This document shows, piece by piece, positions 48,508 to 59,551 of a stretch of 64,000 nucleotides of DNA. Within the stretch, counting starts at the first letter, position 1. Each line of letters begins with the position of its first letter. Where the stretch lies: contig JAJEKV010000588.1 in NCBI GenBank assembly GCA_021234155.1, positions 64,001 to 128,000 on the forward strand. The letters are read 5' to 3'. A program made the position numbers and the translations under genes. The stretch comes from Isoetes taiwanensis (Eukaryota > Streptophyta > Lycopodiopsida > Isoetales > Isoetaceae). The notes below the pieces were generated by a model that saw nothing but the letters and a program-made list of their open reading frames with translations, was not told the DNA's origin and did no database searches.

Positions 48508-49038
48508 ATGCTGTTCAGGGCTCTTAAAACTCGTTCCAATTCCCATCCATCCAAATCCCTTACTCCTTCTCATGTTGGAGATGAAGATCCTGCTGTTACA
48601 CTCCTTCCTCAGTGGCCTCAATTTGCTTGTCGTAATAGAGTCCAAGCCTCTCCTCCTGGGATGCAGAAAGGTAAGAAGGTGAGAAATATGAAGAGAGGGC
48701 AGATGGATGCTGCTGTGGAAGAAGTAGAGGAAGGTTATTCTAGCATTCGGAAGATTGCCAGAAAACATGGCATCCCTCATACAACCCTAAGAAATTATCT
48801 GTTTGATATTTCTAAAGTGAAAAGTGGGAAAAAGCCTAAGGTCTTGACCGCAAAGGAGGAGGAGGATATTGTTGTATGGTGCTTGCAGATGGCTGCTGAA
48901 GGAAGTAGAGTTACTGTTCGGATGCTTAGAGATAGGGTTGCAGAAATTGTTGCTGACATGCCACCTCGTTTCACTGATGGCATTCCTAGCATGAAATGGT
49001 GGAAGTGTTTCAAGGGTAGACATCCTAAATTAGCTTTG

Positions 49039-49153
<115 letters not shown>

Positions 49154-49320
49154 ATTTTAACGTCACGCCACTAGGTAGCATCCAATTGGACATGTGACCA
49201 CACACCACACTACATGCCCCCAACCACTTTACATTGCGTCTGTGGAGTTTGACACCCACCAGTTCAGAGTGCGATTCTGGGCAGTCTCGAACTCGAGACC
49301 TATAGTTGCAAGAACTAATG
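49154..49320 (-). mobile_element. SINE-like insert with (CTAT)n tail
   Basis: Read on the minus strand, a B-box-like GAGTTCGAGAC (about 49300-49290) is followed by about 140 bases and then the tetranucleotide array as a tail. It splits the pogo transposase frame, so it is an insertion. The A-box is not evident, so it may be 5'-truncated. The exact ends are uncertain. Confidence 0.35.
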
Positions 49321-50985
49321 TGTTACAGGTTGTTGATAATGCCCGAGCAATTGCAATCTCTGCCCCAAATTTGAATGCTTTTTATTTTGGTCTGCAAGAA
49401 GCATACAACACTTTTGGATTTGATGCAAATCATATATGGAATTGTGATGAATCTGTGTGCAGGTAGGAAAAGAATCTGGCCTTAATGTCATCTCAAGGAA
49501 GGGTGCAAGCAGATTTCTGAAACAATAATGAAGAATAGGAATTGGCTAACTGCTCTTCTGTGTTTCAGCTTCAGGTACAAAACCGCCTTCTTTGTACATT
49601 TTGAAATGGAAAAAAGTGAGCGAGCATTACTTAAATGGTTGTGAGCCTGATGCAGCAGCATGCAATCTAGAGCTTGGATTACCAATAATCTCTTCAAGAG
49701 TTGGATTGATGTGACGCCCCCAAAATAAATATACTACCAGTACACTTTCAAAGGACCAAGACGGGCCCTCCGTCTATCCCCTCGGGGGTATCCCTAGAAG
49801 CGGAAGGGAACAATTTCTGAAGGTGTCTTGCGCAACCTTCCCCTATGGGCTCCTATCACAGCGGAAGCATAAACAACGCCAGAACTAGCAATAACAATAC
49901 ATCATACTACCCGAAAGGGTAGCGCATCCACATATCCATAGCTACAACAGAGATAATCATATGCCATAAAACATGAGAGCTCCTATCCAAGGCTCGGACT
50001 CATGGGGAGGTAGGCCCGACGGCCAGGGTCTCAAGATAGAGCAGTCGAGTCATAACAATGGCGGGTGGCTATAGACAATGGCTAGGGTTGACCACTCCAT
50101 CCGCCCCTCCCTGTGCATACTGCGGATGGATGGGCTAGATCAGGCTCTGGCATGACTCTAGCCTTCCGAATACGCAATCCCATGGTATCACCCATCGGGA
50201 CTACTCCAGGTTGCATCTCCCTGGTCCGTCGAGGCAGGAAGGATTGCATCTCCCCTTCCCAGGGTCTAGAGGTTGGGCGGCTAGAGAATCGTGGCGACAC
50301 ACGATTCGTCCCCAACTTACCCCCCAAAACAAGAGCCAGGCCAACACCTGCAACTCTTGAAAGGCAGGGCAACACCATTGCCCCGGGAGGTGTCGGACCC
50401 ATGCCCGGCCCACACAAAGTGACCAGCCATAAGCCTAGCCCGCTATGGGGTCCCCAGTAGCCACGCTCAGCAGGGATCCTCCCTCCGTATCTCCTCTAGC
50501 CCCGTTATGTAGTGCTGAGTCACGTCATAGCCCCCTTAGCCCGGTGGGTTCCTATGCGCAGGCCGCATAATAATGGGAACTAAAGGGTCTAACTAGGAGC
50601 ATTACTAAGTAAGGCTACTAGGTCTCTACCCCCCTTCCCAATTATACAAGAGGAGCAAACATGATCAACCATCATCATACAATATCATATCATGATAATC
50701 ATCAGAATAACATCTAACCTAATCATACATATCTAACTTATAGTTAGGGTTCCTTGATTAGGGTTCAAGATGTTGAATAAGGGTTCCAGGATGGCTCTAC
50801 TCTAAATACGAAATACTGATTCATCTGGAGTGCTAACTTCCAGATGAACTATTATGAACACTACTCCAAATACCTGCTCCCGAAGCGCTCCCTCCCATTC
50901 CTGGCGTCTCCATGCTCCTCGAAGTGGTCGAAGCCGTGCTCACTCCAAGATCGTGCACACACTCTGGGGGCTGCTGCACTAGGCT

Positions 50986-51239
50986 ACCCCTGCTAAGGAT
51001 GCGTACCCTGTGGGTATCGTGGGTTCAAATCCTACCCTTTCCGTTGCTCATCGCGTCGAGTGTGCTGCCTTTCATGTTTGGCACCCCCCCAGGAAGAAAG
51101 ACTCCCCGCGGGAAGAAAGAAGAAAGGGTGGGTGCCACATGGCATGCATCTATCTTCGAATCCTATTTGGTGTTCGGCTGTGCTGGGAGGTCGTGCGTGG
51201 GGGCCATGCATGATCTGTAGACTGACTAACTAGGGACGA
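50986..51239 (+). other. Organelle-like filler with tRNA-Ser(GCU) 3' half
   Basis: This segment is inserted between two copies of a 207-base LTR stretch (50779-50985, and 51240-51283 continued at 53446-53620). It starts CCCTGCTAAGG (anticodon GCT with its loop), then a variable-arm stem GTACCC/GGGTAT, then GTGGGTTCAAATCCTACCC (T arm) and CTTTCCG (acceptor 3' strand). That is the 3' half of a class II tRNA-Ser. The following GC-rich 'CCCCGCGGGAAGAAAG' stretch looks like plant mitochondrial or plastid spacer, a resemblance from memory only. It is not a functional tRNA because the 5' half is missing. Confidence 0.45.
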
Positions 51240-51283
51240 TAAGGGTTCTAGGATGGCTCTACTCTAGATACGAAATACTGAAT

Positions 51284-53445
51284 CAGGGTAAAAATTAAGG
51301 ACGATTAATCGCAAACGGGCTATTTTATTTTAAATTTTTTAATTAAGATTTGACAGATTAGTAGGATCAATTTCGCATTTTTTAGAGATACAATCGCCCA
51401 TATAAAATTCTTTTTTATCATGTGAAAAGGGAAATCGCCCAAGTCATGATTCTTTTACGGGCATTGTAAAAAGGGATTAGCCCATGTTTGATTTTTTTAA
51501 CATATAAGTTAAAAGGGAATAGCCCAAAATTACTTAGATTCATGGGTGATAACCTACCCCGTTATCACCATTATCCAAAATTCGATTTAGGGCATTTCAA
51601 TTTAGGGTTCGAATCAGGTATTTTTGTTCGATGTCGGAAGATGGTCGAATCAATGTATTTTCGGTTTGAATCGGGAGATGGCCGAATTTGTTGGGGGAAT
51701 CGATACCGAAGTTTAGTCTCCGAATGTGAGCTGATTTGTTGCAGGAAATAGAGATCTGGAAGCAAATTTTTCGTAGCAGATGAGCACCGAGCTTGTTGTA
51801 GCACCGTTCATGATGTTTGAATCATTTTGGAGGCCTCTTTGTGGGCTTCCCTTAAAAACCCAAGCGGCGTGCTTCTATTTTTCTTGAATGTTAATCATTA
51901 AGCCTCCAAGCTTTGAACTGGATTGTTGTAGGCTCTGGATGTTCCGCTCATGTAAGTTATGAATAGTTTAGCTTAAAGTTCTTTAGCTGATCAAGGTGTA
52001 GCACATTTCAAAGTTTAGCTTAAAGTTCTTTAGGCGATCAAGGTGTAGCACATTTCAAATTGCTTGCAGATGCTTTGAGACTTATATTATGCAATGTGGC
52101 TTGCATAGAGAAAGAAAACAGAGTCATAGGAGAAGAAACTATGCAACATCGGGCTCTCCTCGCATGCAACATCTTAAAAAACAACCGGGTTAGTATATTA
52201 CTTATCAAAGCGGTTTTGATGTTCACATGCCGCGTGCTTGAAATGAACCATAAAACTTTATTATGCAAAGTTTATAAAAGATCACTAACCTATTCTCTTT
52301 TTTGTGTATTTCCTGGCGATGATTGGCAAGCCTTACTCGACATCCTTATGGACAACGATTTCTCCTCCCGGTTACGCTTTGCAAAACTCCCATCTTTGCC
52401 ATTTGCGACTTTCAATTTAATTGGGTTGTTTTTTTGAATGAACTTCGGTCGTTTTCTCCTCGCTTTTGTGCTTCATTCAAAGTACCGCAATGACTTTGCC
52501 TTGGCATTCTCACTATTAAACATCTCGGGTTGAAGGCTGTTATCGGACCGTTATCGGACCGATAATACATCTTGCGTTTTGCTTAACACAAGATTACATG
52601 TCTTTCAATTTCATCATCAAATCAGATCGAGACTTCGAGCAATTCATGTGCGAGCAAGAACCCAAGCAGCCATGTCTGAGCACAGTTTGAATGAGGGGAT
52701 ATTTATATGCAAGATTGTAATGCTAGGGCAGAATTCGGCAGCATATTTTATGGCAGAAAACGCTTGTTATTCCTGGACTTGGTCTGGATAGGGAGGTGGA
52801 TTTCCTAAAGATAAATCCAAGAAAGTGTCTTGATTCTTATAAGCAACTGCGTTTTTCTCAGATTTTAAAATACCAAGTTCCATCTCAAAGCTGGCCATGT
52901 CATTGAACTCGTCTTTTATTTGCTCAACACACTCACTTATTGCATCCATGTTGTCCTCAAGCTGCAATATATAAGCCTTAAGAAGCTTAACTTCTTCAGC
53001 TAATCTTGGCAAAGAATGTCCATTATCACTACATGAATCAGAGGAAATAGTTGATGTGGAAGACATCGCGAGTGATGACATGGAGGGTGATGCTCCATGT
53101 AATGCCAATTTTTGGCAATTACAACGAAAGTAAATTGTATGTTGCATTTGGTATGAATATAAATTACGTTTTGGTAATGACAATTAACATTATTTAAATG
53201 GTGTGAGAAACGACAATTTGTTATTTTAAATGGTTATATCAATACATTATATTTGCCTATTGGAGTCGTAGGAAGATAGAAGAAAATAAAATATTATGAA
53301 AATTAAATAACCCATCAAAATAAATATAAAATTATCATTAAAAAAAAAATCGCCCAAGTATTAATTAATAATAATAAAATTATACTAAAAAATCGCCCAT
53401 GGTTAATAACTTAAAAAATAACGGGTGCTCATAATTTTTACCCTG
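51284..53445 (-). mobile_element. hAT-like non-autonomous element, copy 1
   Basis: Terminal inverted repeats CAGGGTAAAAATTA on both ends. Flanks are ATACTGAAT (left) and ATACTGAT (right), an 8-base duplication with one extra base; the uninterrupted target is visible in the LTR duplicate at 50817. Subterminal regions hold repeated TCGCCCA/TAGCCCA motifs (for example 51393, 51432, 51479, 53349, 53392). About 2.16 kb, with no transposase seen. It carries a captured coding fragment at 52767-53183. Opposite in orientation to copies 2 and 3. Confidence 0.8.
52767..53183 (-). pseudogene. Captured gene fragment in hAT-like copy 1
   Basis: A 138-codon frame: a Ser-rich N-terminal half (MSSLAMSSTSTISSDSCSD) followed by a heptad-like helical stretch from LAEEVKLLKAYILQLEDNMD to about FEMELGILKSEKNAVAY, then FLDLSLGNPPPYPDQ. 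It is likely a coiled coil. I do not recognise the family. The same frame is conserved in copy 2 and broken in copy 3, so it was captured before the family spread. Downstream (52060-52560) further exon-like text with a GTTAGT donor-like string suggests the captured piece kept introns. Confidence 0.5.
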
Positions 53446-53962
53446 ATACTGATTCATCTGGAGTGCTAACTTCCAGATGAACTACTATGAACACTACTCC
53501 AAATACCTGCTCCCGAAGCGCTCCCTCCCATTCCTGGCATCTCCATGCTCCTCGAAGTGGTCGAAGTCGTGCTCACTCCAAGATCGTGTACACACTCTGG
53601 GGGCTGCTGCACTAGGCTATGCCACAGCAAACGACGCTCGAAACAGGGTTTCGAGTGCGAAGAAGATTCCCAGGTTGATAGGGCCAAGAAAAGAGGCCTA
53701 GGGTTAGGGTTTAGGTTAATATAGGTTAGGGTCCACATGGGATGACACGTGGCTCCAATGGAATATGGCCATGTGGCGGTTGCCCAATAGGATAAGGCCA
53801 TGTGGAACATGGGTCTTATCCTAAGGTTATCTAAGTTATATACATCACTTAGATATGCACCCATGCCACTTTCTAAGGTATACAAGGCTACGAAGTAGAC
53901 TTGTATAGTGACGGACTCGGAAATATACGTATTTATAGCGTATATTTCCCTGGAACGTCACA

Positions 53963-53976
53963 TTCTCCCCCCCTTA
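53963..53976 (-). promoter_or_regulatory. Gypsy polypurine tract
   Basis: On the minus strand TAAGGGGGGGAGAA lies immediately before the 3' LTR start TGTGACG. It is the expected primer for plus-strand DNA synthesis. Confidence 0.75.
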
Positions 53977-54829
53977 GGACAATGCTGTCCTCAGCATTGC
54001 GCTAAGGTGACGAACCTACACTATCCCTGCAAAACAACATAAGTATACAACTTCAATTTAATTGAAATGATCAACTTCCTATTAAACAGTTAACGTGTAA
54101 TATAGGCTATATTTGTACTTATACAAAATTATATAGCCTTAACAAGGTTACTCCTTATAATAAGTCAAAACATTATTACAAGAGTTATTAGGGTTCATAA
54201 TTTAAGGCTCCCTATCTCCACGTAATGCACTCCCCCTCGATGCTCCCTTCTCACTTGCCTGCACGAGTAGCACATTACGTTAGTTTAGTTAATAAGTTTG
54301 TGGTTTTAGGGGACCACCCCTCTAATTACCTCCTTGAGCCGAACTACTAGCTCAAGGTTACCCCTTGCACTCGATCATGGCCCCATAAGGATTTGAGCCT
54401 AAGGACCATTTAAGATGATCCTATCATTGCCCATGATCAAGTGTTACCTTGTACTCGATTACCCGTTGTCGAGTACTTCCCAGTGCCTCATGCCCCCGAG
54501 GGTTTAAAGCTAGGGAACGTCTCATGATCCCATCATTGCGCATGATCACTTATACCTCACCATGACCCCCCTATGGTCAGGTGCGTGTGCCCCACATCGT
54601 GGCATAGAGATCATCCGACCGATGTCCCATCATCGCTCACCATGCCTAACTTCCTCTCTCACATGACCCTCTTGGTCATGCGCACCCTTGGTGCGTGTTG
54701 GCCTAGAGAATGCCTTTGGGGCATATCCCATCATCGCCTACACATCCAAGATATTGGCACATGCACCTTACTAACTACAATGCATGTGCCTTACTCAAGC
54801 TAACTAAGGGCACACTAAGCTAAGCACCT
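53977..54829 (-). other. Gypsy 3' untranslated region
   Basis: Lies between the chromodomain-like end of pol and the polypurine tract. It holds short repeated phrases (for example 'cccatcat', 'tgcgcatgatca') and no gene. Confidence 0.5.
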
Positions 54830-55075
54830 GTCAAGTCTCTGCGTCGACAAGCTCGGAGACGACTCGCCCATCAAACTCCCTCATGAAGTCCGGCTATTGC
54901 TTCTCTAAATCCTGCTTCAATACTTACTTCGCGTCTTCCACGGGCAAGTGCTTCCACTTGACCAAATATTGGAGGAACTGAGACCTCCTGGTCTTCTTGA
55001 ATGCCTTATCAAGAAGCAATTCAGGCACAATTTCAACTTGTTTCTCCGTCATTTCCAACAGGGTTGGAGTTTCTA
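54830..55075 (-). pseudogene. Gypsy pol, chromodomain-like C-terminus
   Basis: On the minus strand VEIVPELLLDKAF..KKTRRSQ is followed by QYLVKWKHLPVEDA, the typical 'YLVKWKGxPxEEATWE' chromodomain-type motif at the end of plant gypsy pol, then FMREFDGR. In-frame stops are present. In intact relatives this tail is thought to guide integration. It is separated from the integrase by the retroposon at 55088-59245. Confidence 0.65.
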
Positions 55076-55702
55076 AAACCTCATCAGAACTAAAAATAAT
55101 CCAGTGGAAAAAACATGAGGTTTCTTGGCGCCTGCGCCACCGTTAGCGGCTAGGGCGGCTGTGGGAGAGGGACCGCCCTTCTCTTCCACAATCCGGCACT
55201 GCCACTGCTCCATTGGTGAAGATTCTTCTGCATAAGCTAGCAGGGCATGACAGAATTCTTAGTTTCGAGAAATCAGGGATTCAAGATCTGCTGTGGATGG
55301 CACATTCTTTCTTCTTTCTGGCGGCACAATCTGAGTCTTGGTCTATTGTAACAGGTAACCACAAACGTGGTTCTTCTCTTTGATGCTTGCACAAACGTTT
55401 CTCTTTGATGCCTGCATTATGTCCATTTTCCTTTCTTGGTTATGGTCACGCTGAAAGGGTCTACCCGAATAGGAACACTGGCCTATAAGGTGAAGAGGAG
55501 AAGAAGTTTCTCAGGGTGGTTTTTTAATTCACATACTCAAAAAAGCATGTGGGTGACAGATGTGCTGCACAGGTGCTGACTGCCCTTCATTGCCCTTCAA
55601 ACTGCCCTTCATTGCCCTTCCATAGCCCTTCATTGCCCTTCAAAAAATCATGAGTGTTTTCTATTATATAAAGGATATAATGACCATATTAGTGATGCAA
55701 AT

Positions 55703-58275
55703 CAGGGTAAAAATTATGAGAACCCGTTATTTTTTAAGTTATTAACCATGGGCGATTTTTTAGTATAATTTTATTATTATTAATTAATACTTGGGCGATT
55801 TTTTTTTAATGATAATTTTATATTTATTTTGATGGGTTATTTAATTTTCAATCCTCCTATGGCCCCGTTTGATTATCAATTATGATGTTGGAGCTTCTAA
55901 CAGCCCTCTGGTTTCTTTTAAGCTTTTAGAATATTCGATTATGCTCAATTATGATTGGGGACTATTTTTTATCTTAAATCTATTTTTTTATAATATGATT
56001 TTAAGATGTCGAATATCGAGTTATTTTGCATATTCTAAAAGGTTTTGATGGTATATCGAGCCTCTATAATGGTTTGGCTTAAGATTTTAGAATATGAAAT
56101 AAGGGATGGTATAACCTCTACCAAAATAACTCAATGTCCTAATATTGACTACTTTAACCAATCTAACCAGTGAGCTAATGTGACTATTTTTTATCTTAAA
56201 TCTATATTTTTTTTTTATAATAACCCATTGAATTGTTTTAGGGATATGGTCTATGGTTTCAAGAATTATATCTATATCAAATCCCCCTGGAACCCCCTGT
56301 TATTTTGCTACATATAACCATTTAAAATAACAAATTGTCGTTTCTCACACCATTTAAATAATGTTAATTGTCATTACCAAAACTTAATTTATATTCATAC
56401 CAAATGCAACATACAATTTACTTTCGTTGTAATTGCCAAAAATTGGCATTACATGGAGCATCACCCTCCATGTCATCACTCGCGATGTCTTCCACATCAA
56501 CTATTTCCTCTGATTCATGTAGTGATAATGGACATTCTTTGCCAAGATTAGCTGAAGAAGTTAAGCTTCTTAAGGCTTATATATTGCAGCTTGAGGACAA
56601 CATGGATGCAATAAGTGAGTGTGTTGAGCAAATAAAAGACGAGTTCAATGACATGGCCAGCTTTGAGATGGAACTTGGTATTTTAAAATCTGAGAAAAAC
56701 GCAGTTGCTTATAAGAATCAAGACACTTTCTTGGATTTATCTTTAGGAAATCCACCTCCCTATCCGCACCAAGTCCAGAATAACAAAGCGCCGCCATAAA
56801 ATATGTTGCCGAATTCTGCCCTAGCATTACAATCTTGCATATAAATATCCCTCATTCAAAACCGTGCTCGGACATGGCTGCTTAGGTTCCGTTCGGACAT
56901 GAATTGCTCGAAGGATGTCCGATCCCGATTTGATGATGAAATTGAAAGACATGTAATACTGTGTTAAGCAAAACGCAAGATGTATTATCAGGGTCTGATA
57001 ACGGTCTGATAATAGCCTTCAACCTGAGATGTTTAATAGTGAGAATGCCAAGGCAAAGTCATTGCAGGTACTTTGAATGAAGCACAAAGCAGAGGAGAAC
57101 GTGACCGAGTTCATTCAAAAAAACAACCCAATTAGAATTGAAAGCTGCAAATGGCAAAGATGGGAGTTTTGCAAGCAAAACTGGAGGAGAAATACGTTGT
57201 CCATAAGGATGTCAGAGTAAGGCTTGCCAATCATCAGCAGGAAATACACAGGCAGCAGAATAGGTTAGTGATCTTTTGCGAACTTTGCATAATAAAGTTT
57301 TATGGTTCATTTCAAGCACGGCATGTGAACATCTGAAAACTGCTTGGATAAGTAATATACTAACCGGTTGTTTTTTTTAAGATGTTGCATGCAGGGAGAG
57401 CCTGATGTTGCATAGTTTCTTCTCCTATGACTCTGTTTTCTTTCTCTATGCAAGCCTGCACATTGCATAATATAAGTCTCAGAGCATCTGCAAGCAATTT
57501 GAAATGTGCTACACCTTGATCAGCTAAAGAACTTTAAGCTAAACTTTGAAATGTGCTACACCTTGATCAGCTAAAGAACTTTAAGCTAAACTATTCATAA
57601 CTTACAGAGCAGAACATCCAGAGCCTACAACAATCCAGATTCAAAGCTTGGAGGCTTAACAGATTAACATTCAAGAAAAATAGAAGCACTGCTGCTTGGG
57701 TTTTTAAGGGAAGCCCACAAAGAGGCCTCCAAAATGATTCAAACATCATGAACGGTGCTACAACAAGCTTGGTGCTCATCTGCTACAAAAAATTTGCTTC
57801 CAGATCTCTATTTCCTGCAACAAATCAGCTCACATTCAGGAGACTAAACTCAGGTATCGATTCCCTGCAACAAATTCGGCCATCTCCTGATTCGAACTGA
57901 AAATACGTGATTCGACCATCTTCTGATCAGAACAAAAATACCTGATTCGAACCCTAAATTGAAATGCCCTAAATCGAATTTTGGATAATGGTGATAACGG
58001 GGTAGGTTATCACCCATGAATCTAAATAATTTTGGGCTATTCCCTTTTAACTTATATGTTAAAAAAATCAAACATGGGCTAATCCCTTTTTACAATGCCC
58101 GTAAAAGAATCATGTCTTGGGCGATTTCCCTTTTCACATGATAAAAAAGAATTTTATATGGGCGATTGTATCTCTAAAAAATGCGAAATTGATCCTACTA
58201 ATCTGTCAAATCTTAATTAAAAAATTTAAAATAAAATAGCCCGTTTGCGATTAATCGTCCTTAATTTTTACCCTG
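55703..58275 (+). mobile_element. hAT-like non-autonomous element, copy 2
   Basis: Ends CAGGGTAAAAATTA and TAATTTTTACCCTG, with a perfect 8-base target duplication ATGCAAAT (55695-55702 and 58276-58283). The 8-base duplication and CAGGG termini fit the hAT superfamily. About 2.57 kb. Compared with copies 1 and 3, about 70 bases are replaced by about 455 unrelated bases (55851-56310). The captured fragment at 56368-56799 is open. Confidence 0.85.
56368..56799 (+). pseudogene. Captured gene fragment in hAT-like copy 2
   Basis: A 143-codon frame nearly identical to 52767-53183 up to the PPPYP motif, after which the two differ (HQVQNNKAPP here). A second exon-like block follows at 57145-57265 (LQAKLEEKYVVHKDVRVRLA then HQQEIHRQQNR), ending before a GTTAGT donor-like string. 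Family not recognised. Whether it is expressed cannot be told from sequence. Confidence 0.5.
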
Positions 58276-59252
58276 ATGCAAATCATGATGACATAAATTA
58301 TTTGGTGAAGGTGCTTATATGTGCTGTGATGGTCAAAAAACTGGGTAGGTCAATGAAAAAGTTACCCCTCAGTCAGATCCAGGTTATGGAAAGATGCATC
58401 AGAATATGTAATTCTTGCAGTGAAAATGGTCTGATAGATATTTCTTGAAAAGAATTTTAGTTATGCCGTTTTCCCTTCACTCTTCCTTGCTAGCAGGAAG
58501 ATCCAGGCTCTGTTATAGAGGATAAGAAAGATTCAGTTTGCTTTAGGAAATTGTGCAGTTAATCAGAATTAATGGCTTATATTGAAGAGGGAAGAATAAC
58601 AGGATATATAGCAGTAGCCAGATTGAGCACAGAAGCACTCAGGTTGCTTTTTAAGAGCCACACAAATTCCGAAGTTTGAGTGAAACTTTGGTACTGATGC
58701 CGAAGTACCTTGGCTTTTCATATGGAATTAGCATGCCATGCCAGATACTGCCAAGTCTGAGCTTGTGCACTCAAATACTGAAATTTGGGTGAAACTTTGG
58801 TACTGATGCCAAAGTACCTTGGCTTTCCATATGGAATTATCATGCTATATGCCAGATACTACCAAGTCTGTGCATTTGCTTCCTCAGGTACTAATATGCA
58901 TGTTTGTGTTATATTTGGCTGCTGTTTTATAAACTCAGGTCGCACAACTTCGTATTACTTCAGCAATTCTGGTTATTTGTGTATTTCTCAGAACAAGAGG
59001 AGTTATTTCGAGAGCCTTTGCCTCTTTTTGATCATCTTGCAGTTTCTGGTTCAGATGTGGAGAGACATTTCTGTGCCTTAATGTAAATCTGCTATTAGAG
59101 CTTCTAATAAGGTTCTGCAGTTAAGGGAATGAAGATGTTGAGTCTACTCCTGTAGTAGTTCTCTTGCGGTAATGAGGCATTGTATTTCTATTCTATATAA
59201 TATAAAAAAAACCCCTCCGTTCCTTCAAAAAAAAAAAAAAAAAAAAAAACCT

Positions 59253-59543
59253 CATCAGGATTTGGGTTGTGCCTTTTTAAGAGGCTCACATGGAAGACCT
59301 TATGGACTTTGAGGTGCGTCCGGAAGATCTAGCTTGTAGGCCTGGGTGTCCACTCGGTCCAAAATCTTAAAAGGGCCTGCCCACCTAGGAGCAAGCTTCT
59401 TGCAATTCCTTATTCAAAGCTTGGCTTGCTTCACCTTAATCTTCAACCACACACTGTCGCCTACCTTGAACTCCCTTACGGTCCTGTGCCTGTCGGCTAC
59501 ACTCTTTTGCCGACTTCTTGCTGCTAACAAATATCCCTTTACC
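59253..59543 (-). pseudogene. Gypsy integrase C-terminal part
   Basis: On the minus strand a frame gives GYLLAARSRQKSVADRHRT then VREFKVGDSVWLKIK, the well-known 'ADRHRRxxxFKVGDxVWL' region following the integrase core in plant gypsy pol. A stop lies in the GP-x-GPF region. It continues from 61731 across hAT-like copy 3. Confidence 0.75.
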
Positions 59544-59551
59544 TCTTCAAC

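Larger units (their letters stand above)
49710..53962 (-). repeat. Gypsy 3' LTR (contains a hAT-like element and a local duplication)
   Basis: Terminal TGTGACG (49710-49716) and CGTCACA (53956-53962) are perfect inverted ends. Next to the latter is the polypurine tract. Without the hAT-like insertion (51284-53445) and the extra duplicated block, the LTR is roughly 1.6 kb. 50090-50460 is GC-rich. Confidence 0.8.
55088..59245 (+). mobile_element. Poly(A) retroposon inserted in gypsy, itself split by hAT-like copy 2
   Basis: A 13-base target duplication AAAACCTCATCAG (55075-55087 and 59246-59258) and a 3' poly(A) run (59227-59245) define a retroposon. Without the nested hAT-like element it is about 1.6 kb. 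It lacks recognisable RT. It holds a 112-base imperfect tandem pair (about 58670-58890) and short TGCCCTTCA-type repeats near 55580-55645. It could be a 5'-truncated LINE, a processed gene copy or a non-autonomous retroposon; I cannot decide. Confidence 0.7.

Noticed and set aside
50990-51042. A functional tRNA-Ser gene
   Set aside because: Only the anticodon loop, variable arm, T arm and 3' acceptor strand are present; the D arm and 5' acceptor strand are missing.
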